Assembly (NCBI GenBank): GCA_015680685.1
Contig: MNCI01002736.1
Location: 86,598-150,597 of the forward strand
DNA: 64,000 bases
Direction: 5' to 3'
DNA from: Gnetum montanum
Taxonomy: Eukaryota > Streptophyta > Gnetopsida > Gnetales > Gnetaceae
The position numbers were made by a program, and so were the translations under genes. The notes beneath the pieces were generated by a model. The model saw only the letters and a list, made by a program, of their open reading frames with translations, did not search any database and was not told where the DNA came from. Of this stretch, positions 11,901 to 23,350 are shown piece after piece; the stretch's first letter is position 1; the number at the start of each line of letters is the position of its first letter.

Positions 11901-14900
11901 GCATTTTTTAGGACCTGTTAATGTGAGGGTTCTAAGAAATGATGTTCGCTTCAAAGTGAAGGAAGAATATAATAAATACAGGGTATGTTCTTATTATTTT
12001 CAAGGTATTTAACTGTTAGCAGTATATCAAAATGATTTTTCACGGAATGGCTTGTATTTATTATTTATCTTTGAGTTTTGATCCTTTAGTTATTTAGCAA
12101 AAAAAGGATTAGTCATGATTGGCATTGTTTTCTTGTTCCAAGCCGATTCTCTTGGAACTATTTTTGATTTCATATCCTCATTAGGCATATGCTAATTGTA
12201 CTTGCTATGTCATTGCATGTTGTGCATCTTTTTATGTTGAAATATGGTACCAAAGCTTTAGGCATTCATATTGAATGGAAAATATTTGATAAAATATTAA
12301 TGTTTTCATATTTATTCAACTTGACATTTTCATTTTTCAGGATAGAACTGCTATTATTTTCCTGCTATTTCCCTGCATCCTCCTTGCATTGAAAAATTGG
12401 ATTTGGAATGGATGCTTGCCAGCATTTTCTGTACAGTTATATCAGGTATTTGCTATTTTCTAATTTAGTTTTGGACCAGACTAATTTTTTAAATTATAAG
12501 TACATGCACCATACTTATACATGAAACAGAGCTTTTAAGCAAAATTGTCTTTGTTTCAGGCTTGGTTACTTTACTTTTACACAAGTTTGGCTCTGCGAGA
12601 AAACATATTGAGAGTTAATGGAAGTGACATTCGCCCATGGTAAAATATTTCATCCAAATCATTACAAAATATTCTGAGCATTCTTTGTTTTTCTTTTCTT
12701 TTTTTATTTTTAAAATTTGTCCTCTGGAGTTGTTTTTGGGGAACAAATGTTAATGGTATGTATGTAATTGACGCCGCCGTTTTGAAATGTTACATAGAAA
12801 AAATGACACTGTACTTTGAGGAGCAAGAAATAACCTGTATTTTTATTTTTGAATTTTGGGTTTTTTTCCTAATAGTTCACAAGGATTTTTCCTATCCAGA
12901 TAAAGTACGATATCTAAAAGTATGATGAGAGGATTCAGTGTTGCACTTTATAGTCATATTTGCCATTTGTAAGTGCCACTGCACAAGAAAGTTCCCAACC
13001 TTTATCTCATTGAAATAGTGATCGAAGTGTAGTTTATTCATAAAGATTTGTGACATACATCTTACAAGTCGAGGCTCAACCCATTTATGGTGAGTTATGA
13101 AGAAATTGTTCACAAGAAATAAGCTGAAACAGAAATCTGTCCAATAGATTCTTTGGCTCTGGGTCTCCCTGTGGATGTGATAGAACACTTGGGTTTCAGT
13201 TTCATATTTATCAATGCACTGTAAGGAAATTTTGAATCGCCATTAGATGTCTTACCAGTATGGAATGATTTGTTTGTGTTTTAAAATAGAAATGCACAAA
13301 TGAGCTTTTGTGAAGGATGATGATTAAGTTTTGCATTTTATTTATTGTATTGAGTATTGACATGATGTGTTTTGTAGGTGGATCTATCATCATTATTGTG
13401 CAATGTTCATGGCACTTGTGAGCTTGACATGGGAGATAAAAGGACAACCTAACTGTGTTGAAAAACAGGTTTTTATCATTTGCATTTCTGTAACATTATG
13501 TGCAATTTGGTATCCATGTCACACAAGGCTGAAAATCTCTAATTTTGGAATTAAGCATAGTTAATTTTGTATGTGTAGAAAGGGGTACGTCTCTTTCTTT
13601 CATGGGCAATAATGCAAGGTATTGCCATGCTTCTTCAGAATAGATACCAGCGACAGAGGTTGTATACACGAATTGCTTTAGGAAAGGTATTCCTGTTATA
13701 TATTAGCAATTTTATACATTTACTATTTCATTTGTTGGTGGTATTCCAAGCTAACATACTCTTTACATTTTCTGGGATTACCTTTGGCATTTATTGCTCT
13801 ATATTTCATTTTAAATTTTATTTTGTGTGTTATTATTTGCGTACCCAAGAGGCATTGTATCGAAAATACTGATTTTGTTAGCAGGATCAACTAACTACAT
13901 TATTAATTAATTCATTGGTAATTGGCTTTAACCTTACTGACTGACTTGAAATTGCAGGCTCGAAGAATGGATGTTGTGTGGGGTGAAGCTGCCGGTGTTG
14001 AAGGACAGCTATGGGTCCTGTACCCTATTTTATTTATTTTACAGGTTTAGTGCTGTGTTAATTTTCTTTAATGCCCTTTTACCAACCAAAACAAGATGTG
14101 AAATTCAACAACTTTGTTAGTGTTTTAATTGATTCTAAGATTAAAAGCTCTAATTTGTAGTAAATGGATTTGGTGTTGTCAGAATATCATGTTGAACATA
14201 TTTTATTAGAGGGTCTTCTTTCATGAGGTTGAATTGTTAGGTTTTATTTGAACCAAAACGTTTTTGAAGTGTCTGAATGGAAGGGGGTTATTAGGATTCT
14301 ATTGTCTTTTAAAACGTTGCATATGGCCTTATCAAAGTAAAATTACACTTGATGATATAAAAGAAAGTTAAAAAAATTGTGTACAAAGTATGCTACAGTG
14401 GACTCAAGGACTATGCCTTGATGTCCCAAAGTCACTAGGGACTATGCCTTGACGTCCCAAAGTCACGAAGTGTTCTAGAGTGGACTCATGGTGGACTACA
14501 CCTCAATGTCCTCAAGAACTTGTGAACACAACAAGAGTACAAAATACATATGTTGCCCATTAGTCCTTGGGTTAGGAGCATTGTGAGGACACCTTGATAA
14601 TCATATAAGCCATTAGATTGACATGACACACATGTATAACATTCACTAAGAGCACTAGCAACCCATAAGAGACATCGTTCCTTAAGAGATAAGATGTGTT
14701 TTTAATTTAACACCCACTTTGTAGAGAAGGGCAGTGGCCTCAGTAGTATTAGAGCCAAAGCTCCTCCACAATCCTACATATCCTTGTGATGCAATACACT
14801 AGGAATCAATGCCATGTAATTTTGATGAGGACATCGCCTAGCTCTTGTGTAATCCTCAATGTATCTTGGATGTGTGTCTGTTTTCTTGTGTTGACCTTTT

Positions 14901-15361
14901 TTATGATGATTCCAGGGTGTTTTGGCATGTTTAGGGGTATTTTGGTCTCATTATGATGAGTTTAGGGGGTTCAGGGCTCTATGGGGACTTGTTTAAAGGC
15001 ATCCTGAAGTTCCAAGCCTCAAAACTAGTGTCTTTATTTTTGGCCCTGGCAATAGAAACGTCTCCCCAACATGCAAGATGTCTCCCCCAATTCCAAGATG
15101 TCTCATTTGACATCTCTGCACTTGGGAACAGATTTTAATGGACATCAAATTGAACAATAAATTAGAGGGAAGACAAAAGGTCACACCAAAAAGCTATAAA
15201 TAAGAGTCCAAGGGAGAAGGCTAATTAGGCTAATCAGAAGGGAGAAGGTTAGTCTCAAGAGTGAGGTAAGAGAGCCTCAAGAGAATGTCTTGGGAAAGGG
15301 AGTGTGAAGCTCATATTGAGCACTCTTGTTCTCCTTATTGGTGAGCCATTATTGGCCATTG

Positions 15362-15415
<54 letters not shown>

Positions 15416-18400
15416 TCCAAGGGAGAAGGCTAATTAGGTTAATCAGAAGGGAGAAAGTTAGTCTCAAGAGTGAGGTAAGAGAGCCTCAATAGAATGTCTT
15501 GGGAAAGGGAGTGTGAAGCTCATATTGAGTACTCTTGTTCTCCTTATTGGTGAGCCATTATTGGCCATTGTGTGGAGAGAGAGAGAGAGAGAGAGGCAAG
15601 GGAGAGCACTTGAGAGAGGTTGAGAGAATCTCTTATAAATGTCTTGTCTTCAGCTTTAGCTCCATTGTGAGCAATTGAGGATTAAGAGGGGACATATGTA
15701 GCCTCAAAGATCCTTGGGAGAGTTGTGGTTTAGCTTGGCTCCTCATCTTTAATGTATTTCTATACATTTTGAGAGTTTTCTTAATAAAAGGGAGATTTTC
15801 TGCATTTCATTGTGTTGTTCTTGTTTTCTAAGCTGAATTTTGCTTAGGAAGTGTGTCGAATGGGTCCTTTTGGAGTTTATTGAGATAGCCTCCACATCAA
15901 GTTCTTTAGTGATGGTTAAGATAGCATAGAACCTATAAGGATGTCCACATTCCTTCTGGCCCTTGTTTTAGAAGAAGAGCAGCCTTTAAACCACCAACAA
16001 GGCATGCTTTTTTATATTTTGTGATCCAGATGCTTCATCATTATTTTCTGCATTTTTAAAAAAATGCATGATCTTTATTATTATCCATGTTTGGGCTGCT
16101 ACATGTTACAGGCTTTTAATACTTAGTGGTAAGAATCTTGACATGGAAGCACCAAATTGCAGGATCAATTCTAATAGGTAATGTTGAGTTATGAACAAAT
16201 TCCATGAAAGGAATTCTGAAATTAATCCAAGAGTGATGAGTGGCGAGGTACCCCTACACTCAACCATACAAATACGAGCGTAACACGTGCGATCCGGTCG
16301 AACTCCGCAGACTAAGTGCCTACACGCCTCATGGAATACTTAAGGTTAATTATTCGTTGTCTTTCCAGACTTACTTGTATTTGTCACGATGTATGGTTAA
16401 GTAAGTCTGAGGTATATGATTTTTATGTCTTTTATGTTTTATCTCCTATGCTAGTGAGGTGAAGGGTTGAAGAGACTAATTGACTAACTTTAACTAACTA
16501 ACTAAGCCTTAATTAACCTAGCGTCAGCATCTGTTCCCACTTACCGTTCACACCCTGAACCAATGCAACCTTGGTTATCAAACGCTAATCGTTGCTGGGA
16601 TCACCAAGTGTAACGCACGTGCTCGAAGCGGTCATACTGAGGCACTTAACTAGGAGAGAAGGGTTGAGAGAGATTTAATAACTAATAAAGCATTTAAATG
16701 ACGAATAATAAATAACAGTAAATAAAGTCCTAATTAGCCTATTCCATGCATTGCAAGGTTTATCCAAGAAGTTCGTCTTTATTTCCGTACACAAATATGT
16801 GTTCAGGTACAATATCTGCTCGAATAAAGATCCGTTCACTTTGGAGCTCCTACTGTAGGCACATGGAAAATATTCTATCTCTGGAGAGGTCAAACTACCA
16901 AAGTTTTGCTACGGTCTAGGCCTAGAATTGAAAACAAGGGAGAGCCGTCTTTATTTATAGACTTGGCGGCGCACCGTGATATCGCGTATGCGATATTGCG
17001 GGGGACGACGCGATGTCATGTATGCGATATCGCGTGGGATGCGATATCGTGGCCCATGCGATATCGCATCCCATCAAAGAGGATCTCACTGAACGTAATT
17101 AAATACATTCAAGTTCAGTTTCAATACTTGTCACCTTTACTCTATAATTAGGCTCAACTTTAACTTGCAAGCATGCTATGCAATGTTTGCAAGAGCCCAA
17201 CTAACATTAGGCCATAAACCTTATTTAGCAACGGATGCTATTTTCTACCTAAAAGAGCTAGTTCTAGAAAATGCCTTATCAGACTAGGAATTGATGGCTT
17301 ATGTCTTTCTACCTAAAAGAGCTAGTTCTAGAAAATGCCTTATCAGACTAGGAATTGATGGTTTATGTCTTCTTCTCCCTTTGATGATGACATTTCATGA
17401 ATCATGAGTAATCAGTCATAAGGAGACCCTCCTTTAAACACCATGCATTAACTCATGGTGAATCCAAGCTTTACCAAAGAATAACGTTTGGTTGGTCACT
17501 GCTGCTATGTTGAATTTGTTTTGTTTTGTTTTTTTCTTTAACATGGAGCATCGAGATGTCCTCTAGTCTAGGCATCCTGTAGGGCATCAACTCCAGCATC
17601 ATCACCTGTAAATAAGAGAGGATGTCAATCCAACATGATTGAGTAGGAGGATAAAGCTGAAAACACCTCCTCGGATGGGTTTCTAGGCAGGAATCATGAA
17701 GTGGCAACCAAGCACATGTAACCTACATGTCAGTTTATCATACAAGACTAGCAAGGACAATCATAGACATCACATCAATGGAACACGAGCAGCTTATAGA
17801 TGACCTTTTATTTTTTTTAAAGCTTCATGGGCATCACAAATTTAGCCACATGGGTGAGCATACCATGGTAGGATGTACAAATCTTGTTCCTTGTCAATAG
17901 GTTGTGAAATGTTGGATGCACAAGTCTGTTTCTCATATAATTTGAGAATAATTGATCATAAGATTTCATTTTTCATTGTAGGAAAAGATTTTCTTTGTCA
18001 GATATATAGCTAAGCTAGTGGTAGCCAAAGGGCATACTCTCATGCTAGCATACATTCAACTTTCTGTATTCTCATAGCAGTTCAATCCTTACTGAAGAGC
18101 CATATTCATTTGTAGGAATTGAATTATATCAGATTAGCCATGTTCACTTTTTAAGTAAAATGCTAGTTCTCATTTCATTACCAGATACTCATCGTCATCA
18201 TGGCCTTGTTCCAACAAAATGGGTTTGGCGACCATTCATTACTAGATACTAATTTCTAGTATTTCAGTTTGTTTTGAAATGGATTCTTAACACTCTTGTT
18301 GCATATAACTCTGGACCTTTTTATGTAGTTTTGCAAGTCAATACCTGGTATTATCACCATTGAAGCACATGCATCACTATAATTTTATCCGGGTTTTATA

Positions 18401-20112
18401 GTCTAGGAAGAGAGCTAGTTTTGAGTTCTTGTCATATGTGGAAGAGGGTATGTTACCAATGTGCTTTGCTAGTGATGCACTATCAACAAAATTCCATTCT
18501 GTTTGGCATAACTATGCATTACATGCACTAGGTGGAGACACCAATTAGTTTAGTGTGTTATTTTTGTTTCATTTGTTTCTGCAGCCAGCACTTAAGCTTT
18601 TATCAGTTTGTCTAGTGTTCTTCCTGCTGTTGGGGATTGTGTCAACATCCCCATTCTCAACTGGCCAAATTGTTTACTGTAATACTAGTTGGTGACAGGG
18701 TGGTTAATGTAAAAGAAGTTTTGTGTTTGGATCATTGACTGTTTGCATGCCTGTGATTCCTTTCCTTTCAGTAAATAATTTAAATTTTGATGCAATCAAA
18801 ATGAATGATTCATTGCCTGTGGAGCATACATATCTTTAAGTATCGGAGTGATATGTGTAGTTTGTCCTGTGGAATCTTCATGCAAGTTGACAATGAGGTC
18901 TTAGCTTAGTGGAAAAGTCTTGGCTTGGTAATCAAGGTCACGTTCGAGGAATTCTGAAACTGGTCTAATTAATCCAAGGGGTCTAAGTGGATGTAAGTAA
19001 AAAATTTCAGTTTCTAGTTTCAATTTTAATACATTTCACATTATATTAATGTTTCATTTCACAATTTCAGTTGATGTCCAAACATCCTATTGACATAAGC
19101 AAGTAATATAATCAATGGCAATACATAATAAACATAAGAACAAATGCAAGCAACAGTGGAAACCACAATGTTCAACCACTGTTCCAAGCTTGTGAGATAG
19201 CTGCTGCTTGTAGTATGGTGCATCAGGTTACAGGAACTGTGCTTGCTGCATCAAGAATTGAACTTGTGAGCGGTGTTTATTATGCCATGGTATTAACTGT
19301 GATGTAGCTTCGTGGAACGTTAAATCAAAAAGATATGCTAGGTAAATAAAAATTGATACTAATTTCAAAACACCCGTGCGCAAAAAATTAACTTGATAAA
19401 TGAAAAGGTCCATTTTCGAAAACTTAAGCATGCTGATTGCCTGTTAGCTGGTAAAAATACTACTAGATCTTTTAGAACATAAATTGAAAATGTACATAAC
19501 CTTATTTAGAACCTTGGATGGTAGAGCAATAATTTAGTTGGATTTCTATTAATGGTCATATGAAAAAATATTATACGCATGAATCATACATGGTTGTATT
19601 TACAACATTAACTTAAAAATACAATTGCCTTGTTCAAGAAAGTTGTATCCATAATTACTTATTAGATTGGATGTATGAAATTATGTTTTCCTACTGTTTA
19701 GTATCTTTGATAAATTTAAAACCAAATATTTAACAATAATGTTTTTTCAGGGATTTGAGGGCTATGTGGGTCTTCTTTTGCTTCAGATGGCATTAGGTTA
19801 TGATGGCCTTTATGACTGGCAGGTATGTCGTCTATACTTGATGTTAATTTGCAACACGTGAATGCTTAGAAATATGCTTATTGAAGTTTTAGCTCATCTG
19901 ATAGATTTGGGAGTTATGGCACATCCAAGGTTTTTTATTTTAACTAAATGTAGCTTCTGTATTTGCGATAGGTGGTTGTATGTGGGATATTGCTGTTGAT
20001 TATGGCACTGGGAAATTTTTTAAATACTGTCGAGACCTTAATGGCAAAGTCCAGAGTCAAAGCTAAGATGAGAAAGAGCAAAAGCAAACTCTCTGTGGGG
20101 AAAACGGTATAG
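8944..20112 (+). CDS. TMEM120 / TMPIT-like membrane protein, 10 exons, 354 aa
   Basis: Exons: 8944-9150, 11724-11802, 11888-11982, 12341-12445, 12560-12639, 13378-13468, 13579-13686, 13958-14044, 19751-19822, 19972-20112. All introns are GT-AG; the sum is 1065 nt (354 codons plus TAG), close to the length of plant and animal family members. Residues 1-100 form an N-terminal coiled coil (SLLEQAKSLQES, EEEAIRKRASAVES). A conserved block SFLKHFLGPVNVR follows, then six hydrophobic segments near 128-150, 163-174, 190-207, 222-240, 273-305 and 309-330, and a basic tail (KAKMRKSKSK). The WW at 189-190 and HH at 193-194 (WWIYHHY) resemble the elongase-like histidine box; in TMEM120A this fold binds coenzyme A. 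Animal TMEM120A was also proposed as a mechanosensitive channel (TACAN) and linked to fat-cell biology; the plant role is unknown. Membrane location, probably ER or nuclear envelope, is inferred. Intron 8 is 5706 bp and full of transposons, yet the frame is intact, so the gene is probably functional. Confidence 0.95.
10482..10934 (+). repeat. Two-unit tandem duplication, about 226 bp each, in intron 1
   Basis: Units 10482-10708 and 10709-10934 share CTCATTGTTGCATTCT, GACAAACAGAAACTACTGG, TTATTGCTGGTCCACAGAG and GTGGTGCACAGATTTGAGC with scattered substitutions. The duplication lies inside the 2573-bp first intron and does not touch a splice site. It looks like a local segmental duplication, not a transposon. 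Confidence 0.85.
14823..15899 (+). mobile_element. Solo LTR (1077 bp) inserted in the older LTR copy
   Basis: It begins TGATGAGGAC and ends CCACATCA. The left flank AATTT and right flank AGTTC are an imperfect duplication; the undisrupted relative at about 7420 reads AGTTC at this point, so the left side has two transitions. It has a TATA box CTATAAATA (15194-15202) and a polyadenylation-like AATAAA near 15782, as expected of a complete U3-R-U5. The U3 has GACGTCTC/GATGTCTC motifs at 15050-15115. It contains an internal 209-bp duplication and two GA microsatellites. Confidence 0.8.
15204..15594 (+). repeat. Internal tandem duplication with (GA)n tracts inside the solo LTR
   Basis: Unit 1 (15204-15412) and unit 2 (15413-15594) both begin GAGTCCAAGGGAGAAGGC and both end in a GA run: 15364-15412 in the first and 15574-15594 in the second. 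The two units are almost identical, so the duplication is recent compared with the LTR insertion. Confidence 0.9.
16111..17127 (+). mobile_element. tRNA-derived SINE split by the F1 solo LTR
   Basis: The left part (16111-16233) has an A-box-like TACTTAGTGGTAAG, a B-box-like GGATCAATTCT and the SINE body ATGTTGAGTTATGAAC and GGAATTCTGAAATTAATCC. The right part (17082 to about 17127) resumes with GATCTCACTGAACGTAA and TTCAGTTTCAAT, matching the tails of the copies at 18893 and 60028. Between them sits an F1 solo LTR with AAGAG on both sides. The SINE is therefore older than that F1 insertion. Confidence 0.8.
16234..17076 (-). mobile_element. F1-b: solo F1 LTR (843 bp), minus strand, in intron 8
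   Basis: It starts TGATGAGTGGCG and ends CCCATCA on the plus strand, with a perfect 5-bp duplication AAGAG at 16229-16233 and 17077-17081. Its right part (U3 on the minus strand) carries several copies of the palindrome GCGATATCGC (16978-17070) in place of the ACGT motifs of F1-d. It keeps the family stem-loop at 16366-16409 with different but fully complementary arms. The absence of internal sequence fits LTR-LTR recombination. Confidence 0.9.
17242..17369 (+). repeat. 64-bp tandem duplication in intron 8
   Basis: Units 17242-17305 and 17306-17369 both begin TTTCTACCTAAAAGAG and differ at one base. The near identity indicates a very recent duplication. Confidence 0.92.
17370..18892 (+). other. 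Unrecognised part of intron 8
   Basis: No open frame of note, no splice-supported exon fitting the TMEM120 phase and no repeat shared with other parts of the window was seen. It is treated as intron sequence. Confidence 0.4.
18893..19045 (+). mobile_element. tRNA-derived SINE copy, internally deleted
   Basis: An A-box TTAGCTTAGTGG and a B-box start GGTCACGTTCGAG are followed at once by GGAATTCTGAAACTGG and then GTCTAAGTGGATGTAAG and TTCAGTTTC. The segment between the B box and GGAATTC present in other copies is missing. It lies in intron 8 upstream of exon 9. Confidence 0.7.
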
Positions 20113-20448
20113 GTTTATTAAGAAAACCTTTGAAGTATGTGGGTATCCACATTTTGAGCAGTTTGTCCACCATATACTGAAAGAATCGTTCTCCTGTAAT
20201 GTGTATTTTTGGCTGCTTTTGATTTGCAAACCAGAGAAATTTTATTTGGTTTTTCTCACATTTTTTGATAGCCCAAGACTTCATTATCTTGTAAATTTGT
20301 TAATTGCAGTCGGATATATCTGTTAGAGGGCAACTCCCAAGAATAGAACTTGGAACACTAAACATATATTATCCGTTGAGAAAATTTTGAAATGAAATTT
20401 TGTGCATTTCATCCGAGAATGCAAAGGCATCCATGTTTGTCTCGTATC

Positions 20449-20454
20449 AATAAA
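20449..20454 (+). terminator. Candidate polyadenylation signal of the TMEM120 gene
   Basis: AATAAA lies 337 bp after the stop codon in an otherwise AT-rich 3' flank. Other near-AATAAA hexamers exist, so the true cleavage site is unknown. Confidence 0.45.
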
Positions 20455-21089
20455 CAGGGGTTTTGACATAATTTCGGACATGATATTTCTTTATACAAAA
20501 TATTTCAGGTCAAAAATTACAAATGCTGTGTACAAATGTACAGGATATTAACTAACCGTATTGAAGAAAGTAAACATTAATGAATTTAAATGAATATTTC
20601 CTGAACGCTTCCTCCAACTGTACAAGAAGATCCGAGATTGTCGTAGCCTTGGTTGTTATTATTTCGCTGGTTCCAAATACTTTTCTACCAATTGATATAA
20701 TGGTCTCTAAGCATAAAAGTTCCATTGCCTTGCTAGAATCGGATCTCACAGCAAGACAAGTTGTTCCATTGCCTTGGTAGAATCAAGTCGCACAAAGCCA
20801 AAATATGCAAAACAAGAAGGCATTAATCTAGTGGAAAATAAGCGAATCACATCGTCGCAAACATAAGATTGATTCATCTTAATGCAAACGAAACAAATTT
20901 CTTTTGAATTACTTATACAGTCTTTCATTGTTCTCTTCATGTCTTTCATTGTTCGTAACTTCATGTTTTCCTTTGTAATTCCGTAATTACAAAATTGCTT
21001 CTTCGTAACTAATCTTTTGTTAGTTATTTGTTATTAAACCATTTTGATCTTTTGTAAAGGACATGAGTGTTCAAGGGTTTGTGGATGAT
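20455..21089. other. 3' flank of the TMEM120 gene, unrecognised
   Basis: Only a short imperfect repeat is visible: GTTCCATTGCCTTGCTAGAAT near 20719 and GTTCCATTGCCTTGGTAGAAT near 20761. No gene is recognised. Confidence 0.35.
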
Positions 21090-21800
21090 GATTTATTCAA
21101 CTGGCTGCATCAATGGGCATGTCAATTTAGCCTTGTTGACGCATGGTTAGATGTGTCGATGCAATGTTTAGTCTTGTCTAACAAATACGTGTACCCACCA
21201 CATTTATGACATGTTAAGTCAATAGAGTAGTTAAGGTTTTGTAGTTTTCTTCTTCCACAAAATATTTTTTGAGTGCTTGTAGTAGGATTTCAAGGATTGT
21301 ATGGAACTTTATTCAAACATCAATATACCTAAACACTTTGATGTACTGGCAATAAAGATGAGATTTTTGAAATTCCTTATAGCACTTTAAATTAGTTTAA
21401 TATTTTTATTCATGCACTTTATTACTTATGCATGCTACATTGATGTCTTTAGTTAATTAATACATATAATAATAATAATACATAAGTACTATCACCTCGA
21501 ACATACCGTTAATGCTTGGTAAGTCTTGGTGGTGTTATCACTTAGTTTGCCCAATAGTCTAACACTTGCTAACCTAGTAGTGTTTATAACAAGTTCAGAA
21601 TGTGCACCGAAGGTGGACCTAAATGCTCATGTTAGGATAGTTAGATTCAGGCGTTAGTTGATTAGTTAATTTACAATCAATTATCTTTGTTTTACACTTA
21701 GATTAAATCAATTAAAATATAAAATATACATAAAATTCATGTCTTTGCTTACACGTAACCATACAAGTGAACTTACAAGAAAACCTTGCCGATCCAAAAA
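21090..21800 (-). repeat. Degenerate F1-type LTR fragment
   Basis: It contains the motif set of the F1-c U3 (GCATCAATGGGCATGTCAA, TTGACGCATGG, TGTCGATGCAATG) followed by an R-U5-like stretch with GCTTGGTAAGTCTTGG. Ends and orientation are uncertain because decay is heavy. Confidence 0.4.
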
Positions 21801-21845
21801 TCTGTTACTGATATATTGGTTAAGGTTGATAAGATGTAGGACTCT

Positions 21846-22094
21846 TTGGATGAGAAGTTTCAAACTACTTTGAAGATTGCAAAGGAATGTAGAGATCAAG
21901 GAGGTACTGGTCGTGAGAGAAGGAAGAAGGATGCTGAACAGGAATATGGCAAAGTTGTAGTAGTAAAGGAGGTTGCAAATTCAAAATCTAATAATAATGG
22001 GTGTAACATTTGTCAATACGAACATCCCAAGAATATTCCAAAAGCCATAACTCTTAAATCATTAACTCAATTCACCTCATTTTTCAATCCTTGA
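21846..22094 (+). pseudogene. gag C-terminal fragment with zinc-binding motif, F1-related
   Basis: The frame encodes a basic, charged linker (GRERRKKDAEQEYGK) and then NGCNICQYEHPKNIPKAI. This resembles the F1-d gag segment NGCNICIFDHLKDHCPV, a CX2CX3HX4C-like knuckle, but the final Cys is lost here. It is the only recognisable coding piece of this fragment and carries no matching LTR, so it is a relic of a related element. Confidence 0.5.
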
Positions 22095-23345
22095 GCTACT
22101 GGAAGTAAGCTTTACATTGTTGGGGTCATAAACCTTTGGTTTCTTTTAGAAATTTATTCGAAATTTTCCTAACTTATCAAGTTTTACCCATTAAAATAAT
22201 ATTAAATTACTCATTCCAAGTGGGTTAAACCTAACAAACAAACTCTGGTAGCTAATCAATGAAATAATATTAAAATAATATAATTTGCCAAGATCACAAA
22301 CAAGCCTAAATATAACTCAATTTAATAAGAAAGGTAGCAAAAGAAATAAAGGTTATAAAGTAAAAAGCTAATCATGTCTAAGAGTCTCCATAAGGTCTCA
22401 CACCATGAAGGGGAGATAGTCATATAAGATTATAAAAGATAATTACAAGAAGGTATTATTATACCCATTTTTTACTACATCTATAATAGAAGGCTTAAAC
22501 AAGTCATCGATCACATTTTAGCTATTTTAAGCTTCCTTGAATCCCTTCAAGAGATTTTTGACCAACTTGCATGAGTCTTTCCTCATCTTTAAAGTCTTCT
22601 ACAACATCTTGAGTTGATGTGACCATCATTTCATTCAACTAAATTATTATTTTCATCACTTTTTAGTGATTTCTCCTAAGTAATAGCTCAAGTGATGGCC
22701 AATGTTACCATCACTGTTGCTAGCTTTCTAGCTCTACATATCATCATCCATGATGTTATCTTCAACTTCAATAGTAACTACATGAACTCCAATTAATATT
22801 CCAAGTGACAGCTCTATGTTACTATCATCATTAACTTTAGTTTTCAATGCCATTCAATCCCTAATGATCTAATTAAAAACCAACATTAGTGTTAGCATCA
22901 CTATTAGTCCTATCATCCTTGTTAGCAATCCTTTCAAAATCATGCTTTCCATAACTACCACAAAAATTATTAGGACTCCTTTAGCACATTTTCTCATTTA
23001 AGAAGCCAATTCTAGAGTGCTTTCTTAACTTTAAATAATTTTTAGTAGCATCATGTGAGAGCCAAGCTCTTTAGCCTTAGTAATATTTAATTGTACTCAG
23101 TGAGGTCTATCGTTGTCCTCCATTCAAAGCAATTTCAAAGCTTAGCGTCATTGAATCTCACAAATGACAACTTAATTGATGGCTAAAATCATTGTCAATA
23201 TAACTTCCCATGCCATAATTAGCATCAACATTAATGTAATTATCAAAATAATCCTATTTTTCATCAGAGTTATTCATTACAGCTTGGACCATCCCTTCAT
23301 TTGCAAACATTCCTACCATCTCATTGTCCAAACTTCATTTTATTT
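22095..23345. other. Unrecognised AT-rich DNA left of the retrotransposon nest
   Basis: No convincing gene or repeat was recognised. Short overlapping frames lack any family motif. The last five bases before the nest (23346-23350, ATTAT) are one copy of its target-site duplication. Confidence 0.4.
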
Positions 23346-23350
23346 ATTAT

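Larger units (their letters stand above)
14389..16004 (-). repeat. Disrupted LTR copy in intron 8, same family as 7005-7529
   Basis: Parts at about 14389-14822 and 15900-16004 align with the minus-strand LTR at 7005-7529, sharing CATTAGTCC, GAGCACTAGCA, AAGATGTGTT, ATCCTACATATCCTT and CACCAACAAGGCAT. It is split by a 1077-bp solo LTR. No internal region or second LTR adjoins it, so it is probably itself a solo LTR. The left end is uncertain. Confidence 0.65.

Noticed and set aside
15255-15492. Frames with Leu-Ser or Glu-Arg repeats
   Set aside because: They are produced by the GA microsatellite in the solo LTR.
16004-16008. Target-site duplication for the disrupted LTR copy in intron 8
   Set aside because: The five bases after the right end (TGCTT) have no matching copy at the left end, so the left boundary and TSD remain unassigned.
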